A DNA stretch of 64,000 nucleotides. It comes from Duganella sp. SG902. Its GTDB lineage: Bacteria > Pseudomonadota > Gammaproteobacteria > Burkholderiales > Burkholderiaceae_D. Position numbers and translations under genes: made by a program. Positions 57,616 through 64,000 of the stretch are shown here, piece by piece. The DNA lies in assembly GCF_013376005.1 (NCBI RefSeq), contig NZ_JABMJK010000004.1, forward strand, positions 310,001 to 374,000. The letters are read 5' to 3'. Position 1 is the stretch's first letter; every line of letters starts with the position of its first letter. The notes under the pieces are model-generated. The model was not told the DNA's origin and did no database searches. It saw nothing but the letters and a program-made list of their open reading frames with translations.

Positions 57616-57652
57616 TGCACCAAATAGTTCAGTGATGCACTAAATTTGTGCG
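57616..57652. promoter_or_regulatory. Pair of NtrC-like boxes
   Basis: TGCACC-AAATA-GTTCAG (57616-57632) is a half match and TGCACT-AAATT-TGTGCG (57636-57652) matches ten of twelve consensus positions. The centres are 20 bp apart, two helical turns. They resemble the glnA boxes in this window. Confidence 0.45.
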
Positions 57653-57937
57653 TTGCAGAAATACAACGTTGGTGCTTGCGGGCAACTTTTCACGCGTTCC
57701 CGTTTTCGGGCTCGACAGGTGCGGCAAGTGTGCTTTTATGCTCAAAATGACACACTCGTAATGATGCGCCGCACAAATATTGAGCTTCAGTCAATTTTTT
57801 ACTGGAAATATAAATACAGGAATTTGCGCGTTTTGCCGATATTTTATTTGCTTTAAAACGATTTAACTCAGATAAAAGTATTGTTACATCTTGAATTAAT
57901 TGATGGGTGATGAAATTTGCTGCATGGCAGCATAAAT

Positions 57938-57953
57938 TGGTTCATAAACTGCT
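57938..57953 (+). promoter_or_regulatory. Candidate sigma-54 promoter
   Basis: TGGTTCATAAACTGCT has GG and GC exactly 10 bp apart and the same CTGCT -12 element as glnA, but the -24 element is TGGTTC rather than TGGCAC. It would give a leader of about 310 nt for the TonB receptor gene. Confidence 0.35.
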
Positions 57954-58174
57954 TGCATTGTTGCGGAGGATGGTCTTCGTTGTTTTCGTGAAACATTGCT
58001 TCACTTTGGTTGACAGTTTCGGCAGGCCAATGGTTTCATGCAGTGCGCCTGCAAATCACGATTTTGCCAGGTGTTAATAAGCGAGATTCAGCACCCTGAT
58101 AATCCCAGAGGCCACCCGGCCCCAAGGCAATATCAATCTCAGGTTAAAAGAATCCTTCAGGCTAACCACATTTA

Positions 58175-58209
58175 ATAAGCCCGGTTTTTTAAATAAAAAC
58201 CGGGCTTAT
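58175..58209 (+). promoter_or_regulatory. 15-bp perfect hairpin in the TonB receptor leader
   Basis: ATAAGCCCGGTTTTT and AAAAACCGGGCTTAT flank TAAAT, ending 51 bp before the ATG. No T-run follows on either strand outside the stem, so a simple terminator is less likely than an attenuator or RNA-stability element. Confidence 0.6.
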
Positions 58210-58260
58210 GGTTGGTTGGGTTTCTCCCCGCCACGGGAGTTCAATAATGGGAGTTTTACA

Positions 58261-61191
58261 ATGATTCAAGAGAAAATCCTTTCGCAGACCCTGCGTTCGG
58301 TATTCGCGGGCTCCATGCTGGTCGGTATGACCGCCATGATGCACAACGCGATGGCACAAGACGCCGCGCCGCAAAAGATCGAGTCGGTGCAGATCACCGG
58401 TACCCGCATCACCACCCCGGGCACCACCTCGACCAGCCCGATTTCGTCGGTCAGCGCCGAGGAAATCAAAGCCTCGCAGCCTGCCGCTGTGGAAGAATTC
58501 ATCAAGACCCTGCCAGTGGCCATGCCGAGCATCGGTTCCGGCACCAACAACGGCACCTCCGGCGCCGCCACCATCGACCTGCGCGGCCTGGGCCCGAACC
58601 GTACCCTGGTGCTGATCAACGGCCGCCGCATGGTACCGTTCAACCTGGACGGCACGGTCGACACCAACACCATTCCAATCGCTCTGCTGAGCCGCGTTGA
58701 CCTGCTGACCGGTGGCGCATCCGTGGCCTACGGTGCCGACGCGGTGGCCGGTGTGGTCAACTTCAACCTGAAGAAAAACTTCAGCGGTTTCGACGCCACC
58801 ACTTCCTACGGCGGCACCACCAACGATCACGACGCCAAGAAAAAGCGCACCGACATCACCATGGGCGCCAACCTGGACGACGGCCGCGGCAACGTGGTGC
58901 TGAGCATTGGCAAGACCAATGTCGACCCGCTGCGCCAGGGCGCCCGCCCGTACGGCGTCACCTCGCTGAGCTCGACCACCGGCAAGCCAAGCGGCTCGAA
59001 CACCACCATCCCGACCGGCATCGCTGTGACCAAAGGCGCGGGCGGTACCGACACTCTGTCGGGCAACTGGCAGATGGACCCGGCCAGTGGCAAGCTGGTG
59101 TCGCCGCTGGTGCCTTACAACACCAACCCGCTGAACTACTACCAGACCGGTCTGGATCGTACCCAGGCGACCTCGCTGGCAAGCTACAAGATCAACGACA
59201 AAGTTGAAGCGTATGCCGAGGTGTTCTACACCAACAGCAAAGTCTCGTCGACCCTGGCTGAATCGGGCACCTTCGGCAATGTGTTCCAAGTGCCTATCGG
59301 TAACCCGTTTATTCCGGATCCGGCCCGTCAGCAGATCTGCGCGCGCGCCGGCATCACCGCCGCCAACTGCGTTGCCGGCAATACCACCCTGGTGCCGATG
59401 ACCATCAATCGCCGCTTTGTGGAAATGGGCCCGCGTCTGAACGACTTCAGCAACAGCACCCTGCAGTACACGCTGGGCGCGCGCGGCGATCTGGCGTTCG
59501 ACTGGACCTACGACGTGAACTGGACCCGCGGCAAGGCCGACCAGACCCAGGTGCGCGGCAACTGGGGTTCGCTGTCGAAAGTGGGCCAGGCGCTGAACTA
59601 TGTGGGCGGCACCAAGTGCGTATCCGACACCAACGGCTGCGTGCCGCTGAATGTGTTCGGCGCCGCCGGCAGCATCACGCCGGCCATGATCGGCTTCATC
59701 AACGAAGGCGCGATCCTGCTGCAAAACGTACAGCAGGACGTGGGTTCGGTCTCCTTCGCTGGCGATCTGGGCAACAAGTTCGTTTCCCCATGGGCCGGCC
59801 AGCCGATCACCATGGCGATCACCGCCGAGGAACGCAAGGTTGTCGCCGGCACCCAGTCGGACGCCGCCTCGCAGATCCAGGGCGAAGTGTTGGGCACCGG
59901 CGCGCCGACCCCGGACCGCTCGGGCCACTTCCGCCTGCGCGAGCTGGCGATCGAATCGCAGGTTCCGCTGATCAAGGACAAGCCGTTCGTGCGCGCCCTG
60001 AATGCTGACCTGGGCTACCGCGAGACCGAGTTCAAGTCGGGCGACGCCGCTTCGATCAATTACAGCAGCTGGAAAATCGGCGCCGAGTGGGAACCGGTCA
60101 AGACCATCCGCTTCCGCGGCATGGTGCAAAAGGCTACCCGCGCGCCGAACGTGAACGAACTGTTCGCACCGCTGGTGACCGGCCTGTCGAACCAGGCGGT
60201 GGATCCTTGCCAGAAGGGCGGCAGCGCGGTGCCTTCGCAAGCCAATACGCCGGGCACCCTGGCTAACCTGTGCCGTCTGACCGGTGTGCCGGCTGGCGAA
60301 ATCGGTTCGCTGGCACAACCATCGTCGGGCCAGATCAACCGTCTGTCGGGCGGCAATCCGGACCTGGGGCCTGAAACCGCCAAGACCAAGACCCTGGGCT
60401 TCGTCTGGGAGCCGCTGCCGAAGCTGGCGATCTCGCTGGACTACTACAAGATCACCATCGCCAATGCGATCTCGCGTCCAAGCACGACCGATATTACGGA
60501 TGACTGCTACAACAACAATCCGACCTACGCCTTCAACGCCTCGTGCGCGCAGATCGGCCGTAACCCTGCCAACGGTACCTTCAACGGTGTGGATTCGAAG
60601 GGTGTATTCACCCCACTCACCAACTCGGGCCACCAGGAAACCAGCGGTTTCGACCTGAACGTGAACTACAAGCTGCAGGCCAAGCAGATCAACCTGGATC
60701 CGAAGTACGGTAACTTCGACCTGGGCTTCGCCTTCAACCAGGTGCAGAGCTTCGAGTTCCAGCCTTCGCCGATCTCGATCAACCGTAATTGCCTGGGTTA
60801 CTACTCGGTGGCTTGCGGTGACGTCGCCAACTCGCCGGTATATAAGCGCAAGTTCAGCCAGCGCACCACCTGGAACGTCGGTGATTTCTCGGTCGGCTAC
60901 AACTGGCGTTACGTGAGCGCGGTGGATATCGAACCGCTGGCACTGAAGAACACCGCCTTCCTGCCGCAGTTCTCGCACATTGCAGCGTACAACTACGTGG
61001 ATCTGTCGGGTGTGTATAACTACTCGAAGAACCTGCGCTTCAACGTCAGCGTGAACAACCTGGCTAACAAGAAACCTCCGATCGTGGGCGGCACCATCGC
61101 CACCACTGCTATGGACAGCGGCAACACCTTCCCGCAATCCTACGACGCGGTCGGTCGTTACATCACCTTCGGCGCCAGCCTGAAGTTCTGA
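58261..61191 (+). CDS. TonB-dependent outer-membrane receptor
   Basis: This 976-residue receptor has a signal peptide (about 1-34, NAMAQDA). A plug with VQITGTRITTPGTTSTSP and RGLGPNRTLVLINGRR follows, then a barrel with many aromatic strands ending ITFGASLKF. It belongs to the same broad group as the receptor at 51-54 kb but is longer. Codons end more often in C or T than in its neighbours, suggesting high expression. The ligand is unknown. A long leader and a downstream terminator bracket it as a single-gene unit. Confidence 0.94.
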   Translation: MIQEKILSQTLRSVFAGSMLVGMTAMMHNAMAQDAAPQKIESVQITGTRITTPGTTSTSPISSVSAEEIKASQPAAVEEFIKTLPVAMPSIGSGTNNGTSGAATIDLRGLGPNRTLVLINGRRMVPFNLDGTVDTNTIPIALLSRVDLLTGGASVAYGADAVAGVVNFNLKKNFSGFDATTSYGGTTNDHDAKKKRTDITMGANLDDGRGNVVLSIGKTNVDPLRQGARPYGVTSLSSTTGKPSGSNTTIPTGIAVTKGAGGTDTLSGNWQMDPASGKLVSPLVPYNTNPLNYYQTGLDRTQATSLASYKINDKVEAYAEVFYTNSKVSSTLAESGTFGNVFQVPIGNPFIPDPARQQICARAGITAANCVAGNTTLVPMTINRRFVEMGPRLNDFSNSTLQYTLGARGDLAFDWTYDVNWTRGKADQTQVRGNWGSLSKVGQALNYVGGTKCVSDTNGCVPLNVFGAAGSITPAMIGFINEGAILLQNVQQDVGSVSFAGDLGNKFVSPWAGQPITMAITAEERKVVAGTQSDAASQIQGEVLGTGAPTPDRSGHFRLRELAIESQVPLIKDKPFVRALNADLGYRETEFKSGDAASINYSSWKIGAEWEPVKTIRFRGMVQKATRAPNVNELFAPLVTGLSNQAVDPCQKGGSAVPSQANTPGTLANLCRLTGVPAGEIGSLAQPSSGQINRLSGGNPDLGPETAKTKTLGFVWEPLPKLAISLDYYKITIANAISRPSTTDITDDCYNNNPTYAFNASCAQIGRNPANGTFNGVDSKGVFTPLTNSGHQETSGFDLNVNYKLQAKQINLDPKYGNFDLGFAFNQVQSFEFQPSPISINRNCLGYYSVACGDVANSPVYKRKFSQRTTWNVGDFSVGYNWRYVSAVDIEPLALKNTAFLPQFSHIAAYNYVDLSGVYNYSKNLRFNVSVNNLANKKPPIVGGTIATTAMDSGNTFPQSYDAVGRYITFGASLKF

Positions 61192-61211
61192 TCGGCTTAG
61201 GCTGATATCAC

Positions 61212-61241
61212 AATGGCGGACTACGGTCCGCCATTTTTTTT
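61212..61241 (+). terminator. Intrinsic terminator of the TonB receptor
   Basis: Arms AATGGCGGA (61212-61220) and TCCGCCATT (61227-61235) with loop CTACGG, followed by a run of T. It overlaps the rsmE stop codon. Confidence 0.85.
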
Positions 61242-61965
61242 ACATGCCGTTCCAGGCCGCGCTCAGCATGGCCACGGCGGCCAGGGCGGCGGTTTCGGTG
61301 CGCAGGATGCGCGGACCCATGGCCAGCGGCAGGGCGCCGTGGCGGATCGCCAGCTCTTCTTCCTGATCGCTGAGGCCGCCCTCGGGGCCGACCACCAGCG
61401 TCACCGCCTGCGGCGGCTGGTGGCGCGCCCATTCGGCCAGCGACTGCCCGGCGCGCGGCGTCAGGATGACGCGGCGGTGCAGGTCTTGCTGGGTGATCCA
61501 ATTTTTATAGTCTTGCGGCGGCGCCAGCTGGGCCAGCCGGTTGCGCCCGCTCTGCTCGGACGCCGAGACGATGATGCCGCGCCAGTGCTCCAGCTTTTTT
61601 TCGGCCCGCTCGGCGGATAACTTCACCACGCAGCGCTGCGTCGCCAGCGGCTGGAAGCCCGACACGCCCAGTTCGATGGCCTTTTCGATGATCCAGTCCA
61701 TCTTGGTGCCCTCGGGCAGGGCCTGCGCCAGCGTCACGGCGAACGGCAGCTCGACCTCGCGCGGCGTGTGCGCCTTGACCTCGGCGCTGGCGCTGCGGCG
61801 GCCGATCTCGCTCAGGCTGGCGGTGTATTCGCCGCCCTCGCCGTTGAACAGGGTGATCAGCTCGCCCGGCGCCAGGCGCAGCACCTGCACATGGTGGGCG
61901 ACCGCGTCGGGCAGGGCGACAATGGCGCCGATGGCCAGCGGCTGGGGGCAAAAGAAGCGGGGCAT
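61240..61965 (-). CDS. rsmE: 16S rRNA (uracil-1498-N3)-methyltransferase
   Basis: This 241-residue SPOUT-class methyltransferase uses S-adenosylmethionine. The N-terminal PUA-like part begins MPRFFCPQPLAIGAIVALP. The knot motifs are VVGPEGGLSDQEEELA and LGPRILRTETAALAAVAML (here MGPRILRTETAA). It methylates U1498 in the decoding region. The frame is open upstream, but RsmE sequence starts at 61965. It is divergent from tkt. Confidence 0.95.
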   Translation of the reverse strand: MPRFFCPQPLAIGAIVALPDAVAHHVQVLRLAPGELITLFNGEGGEYTASLSEIGRRSASAEVKAHTPREVELPFAVTLAQALPEGTKMDWIIEKAIELGVSGFQPLATQRCVVKLSAERAEKKLEHWRGIIVSASEQSGRNRLAQLAPPQDYKNWITQQDLHRRVILTPRAGQSLAEWARHQPPQAVTLVVGPEGGLSDQEEELAIRHGALPLAMGPRILRTETAALAAVAMLSAAWNGM

Positions 61966-62086
61966 AACGTGGTGTCCGGATAAGTAGAGCTGCAATTTTA
62001 AATGGTGGCTGCCATCGTCTGGTAAAATAATGGGCTCTGCAAGCTCCGCCCTTGCGCCCAGTTTCCATACTTCCGTGATATCAACG

Positions 62087-64000
62087 ATGACTTCTACGCT
62101 CCCCACCACCCAAATGGCTAACGCGATCCGCGCGCTGGCAATGGACGCCGTCCAGAAGGCCAACTCCGGCCACCCAGGCATGCCGATGGGCATGGCCGAA
62201 ATCGCCGTGGCGCTGTGGTCCGGCCATTACAGCCACAACCCGGCCAATCCGAAATGGGTGAACCGCGACCGCTTCCTGCTGTCGAACGGCCACGGCTCGA
62301 TGCTGCACTACGCGCTGCTGCACCTGGCCGGCTATGCGGTGAGCATGGACGACATCAAGGCCTTCCGCCAGATGCACTCGAAGACCCCGGGCCACCCGGA
62401 AGTCGGCTACACCCCGGGCGTGGAAACCACCACCGGCCCGCTGGGCCAGGGCATCGCCAACGCGGTCGGCATGGCGCTGGCCGAATGGCTGCTGGCGAGC
62501 GAATTCAACAAGCCGGGCCTGGACGTGGTCGACCACTACACCTACGCCTTCGTCGGCGACGGCTGCCTGATGGAAGGCATCTCGCACGAGGCGTGCGCGC
62601 TGGCCGGCACCCTGGGCCTGAAAAAACTGATCGCCCTGTACGACGACAACGGCATCTCGATCGACGGCAAGGTCGAGGGCTGGTTCACCGACGACACCCC
62701 GGCCCGCTTTGAGGCCTACGGCTGGAACGTGATCCGCGCGGTGGACGGCCACGACGTGGCCGCCGTCTCGGCCGCCATCGCCGCCGCCAAGAAGGCGGAC
62801 AAGCCGACCCTGATCTGCTGCAAGACCATCATCGGCAAGGGCTCGCCGAACCTGCAAGGCGGCGACAAGGTGCACGGCGCCGCGCTGGGCGAGAAGGAAG
62901 TGGCCGCCGTGCGCGAGTACATCGGCTGGAGCGCCGCCCCGTTCGAGATCCCGGCCGACATCTACGCCGCCTGGGATGCCAAGGCCGCCGGTGCCAAGCA
63001 GGAAGCCGAGTGGGCCGCCAAGTTCGCCGAATACACGGCCAAATACCCGGCCGAAGCCGCGGAGCTGACCCGCCGCATGGCCGGCGAGCTGCCGGGCGCG
63101 TTTGAAGCGGCGCTGGCCGCCGGCATCGCCTCGACCGTCGAGAAGAAGGAAAACATCGCCACCCGCAAGGCCAGCCAGAACGCCATCCAGGCGCTGGCGC
63201 CGGTGCTGCCGGAATTCCTGGGCGGCTCGGCCGACCTGACCGGCTCCAACCTGACCAACTGGAAGGAAATCGTGCCGGTGCGCTCGGGCCAGCCGGGCAA
63301 CCACATCAACTACGGCGTGCGCGAGTTCGGCATGTCGGCGATCATGAACGGCGTCGCCCTGCACGGCGGCTACATCCCGTTCGGCGCCACCTTCCTGACC
63401 TTCGCCGACTACAGCCGCAACGCGCTGCGCATGGCCGCGCTGATGAAGCAGCGTTCGATCTTCGTGTTCACCCACGACTCGATCGGCCTGGGCGAGGACG
63501 GCCCGACCCACCAGTCGGTCGAGCACGTGTCGTCGCTGCGCCTGATCCCCAACCTGGACAACTGGCGTCCGTGCGACACCACCGAGTCGATGGTGGCGTG
63601 GGGCGCGGCGGTCCAGCGCAAGGATGGCCCGTCGACCCTGATCTTCTCGCGCCAGAACCTGCCGTTCCAGGAACGCAGCGAGGCGCAGATCGCCGACATC
63701 AAGCGCGGCGGCTATGTGCTGCGCGAGGCGGCCGACGCCAAGGTCACCCTGATCGCCACCGGTTCCGAGATCGAGCTGGCGCAGGCCGCCGCCTCGGCGC
63801 TGGCCGCCGAGGGCATCGTGGCGCGCGTGGTGTCGATGCCGTCGACCGATGTATTTGACCGTCAGGACGCCGCCTACAAGGCCAGCGTGCTGACCAAGGG
63901 CGTGCCCCGTGTGGCAATCGAAGCCGGCGTGACCGATTTCTGGTACAAATACGTCGGTCTGGAAGGCGCTGTTGTCGGCATCGATACCTTCGGTGAGTCG
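62087..64000 (+). CDS. tkt: Transketolase, 3' end beyond the window
   Basis: The first 638 residues of a thiamine-diphosphate enzyme that moves two-carbon units between sugar phosphates in the pentose phosphate and Calvin pathways. The N-terminus [35 protein letters not shown], the cofactor motif [18 protein letters not shown], and the pyrimidine-domain [13 protein letters not shown] are intact. About 25-30 residues remain outside, judged by the usual length of 660-670. The start is the ATG following ATATCAACG. Confidence 0.96.
   Translation, partial: MTSTLPTTQMANAIRALAMDAVQKANSGHPGMPMGMAEIAVALWSGHYSHNPANPKWVNRDRFLLSNGHGSMLHYALLHLAGYAVSMDDIKAFRQMHSKTPGHPEVGYTPGVETTTGPLGQGIANAVGMALAEWLLASEFNKPGLDVVDHYTYAFVGDGCLMEGISHEACALAGTLGLKKLIALYDDNGISIDGKVEGWFTDDTPARFEAYGWNVIRAVDGHDVAAVSAAIAAAKKADKPTLICCKTIIGKGSPNLQGGDKVHGAALGEKEVAAVREYIGWSAAPFEIPADIYAAWDAKAAGAKQEAEWAAKFAEYTAKYPAEAAELTRRMAGELPGAFEAALAAGIASTVEKKENIATRKASQNAIQALAPVLPEFLGGSADLTGSNLTNWKEIVPVRSGQPGNHINYGVREFGMSAIMNGVALHGGYIPFGATFLTFADYSRNALRMAALMKQRSIFVFTHDSIGLGEDGPTHQSVEHVSSLRLIPNLDNWRPCDTTESMVAWGAAVQRKDGPSTLIFSRQNLPFQERSEAQIADIKRGGYVLREAADAKVTLIATGSEIELAQAAASALAAEGIVARVVSMPSTDVFDRQDAAYKASVLTKGVPRVAIEAGVTDFWYKYVGLEGAVVGIDTFGES

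Larger units (their letters stand above)
57410..58260. other. Long AT-rich intergenic region upstream of a TonB receptor
   Basis: This 851-bp stretch has no gene I can support; a 67-codon frame at 57653 shows no coding character. It contains two NtrC-like boxes (57616-57652), a sigma-54-like site (57938-57953) and a long hairpin (58175-58209) listed separately. Base composition is markedly lower in GC than the flanking genes. Confidence 0.7.

Noticed and set aside
57718-57740. Second sigma-54-like site in the TonB leader
   Set aside because: GG and GC are 12 bp apart rather than 10, so sigma-54 would not fit.
57653-57856. 67-codon frame in the long AT-rich gap
   Set aside because: No ribosome binding site, no family resemblance and codon use unlike any neighbour; the gap reads as control DNA.
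58189-61137. 982-codon minus-strand frame opposite the last TonB receptor
   Set aside because: Same cause; the plus strand has a signal peptide, plug motifs and barrel end.

Overview
The window is GC-rich chromosomal DNA from a Gram-negative heterotroph, most likely a betaproteobacterium of the Oxalobacteraceae (Massilia/Duganella type). That placement is an inference from four things: the ispB / rplU-rpmA-obgE-proB block, polyhydroxyalkanoate (PHA) genes, PEP-CTERM exported proteins, and three large TonB-dependent receptors. No species was established by a search. Almost every base is accounted for by tightly packed genes, many overlapping by 4-17 nt. I see no insertion sequence, rRNA or CRISPR array.

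Left edge (1-1000): the end of an integrated element, with a tyrosine recombinase broken by an in-frame amber codon, lying beside the 3' end of tRNA-Pro(CGG). 1-5.7 kb: a glycoside hydrolase family 9 enzyme read in frame into a UPF0303 domain, a Gfo/Idh/MocA oxidoreductase, and a divergent exported amidohydrolase. 5.7-12 kb: a tartrate/D-malate utilisation operon (ttuC-type dehydrogenase, dctA transporter, glycerate 2-kinase, pyruvate kinase) with a divergent LysR regulator. 12-16.6 kb: a TonB receptor, an arsenate reductase, a DUF6445-like protein and a frameshifted LuxR regulator, closed by a 92-bp perfect palindrome.

16.7-24.5 kb is housekeeping: ispB, rplU-rpmA-obgE, proB, nth, rsxB, a CLC chloride channel and a MarR regulator. 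24.6-31.8 kb mixes two PEP-CTERM proteins, an intracellular PHB depolymerase, an fdxA-fnr redox pair, a PHA-granule-type small protein, an acyl-CoA-binding protein, HU, an orphan anti-sigma factor and an FKBP isomerase. 31.9-36.2 kb is a five-gene overlapping unit (YVTN beta-propeller, polysaccharide deacetylase, sterol desaturase-like hydroxylase, EI24/CysZ-like membrane protein, molybdopterin-binding-fold protein). It is followed by a very large bifunctional penicillin-binding protein and an orphan membrane-anchored TAXI protein.

41.3-46.7 kb is the nitrogen-control region: rhodanese, glnA with two good NtrC boxes and a sigma-54 promoter, a DUF4124 protein, then ntrB and ntrC. The NtrC made here would act on the glnA promoter 3-4 kb upstream, and possibly on similar boxes far upstream of the TonB receptor at 58.3 kb. 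46.8-51.4 kb holds two short-chain dehydrogenases, two AraC-type regulators and CorA. 51.4-61.2 kb holds two more TonB receptors, an orphan GAF histidine kinase and a COG2509-type flavoprotein. The window ends with rsmE and a transketolase gene that runs off the right edge.

The items most worth a second look are the GH9-UPF0303 read-through fusion, the 92-bp palindrome, the five-gene 32-36 kb unit, the enlarged penicillin-binding protein, the leader structures of rplU and arsC, and the possible nitrogen control of the 58-kb TonB receptor.
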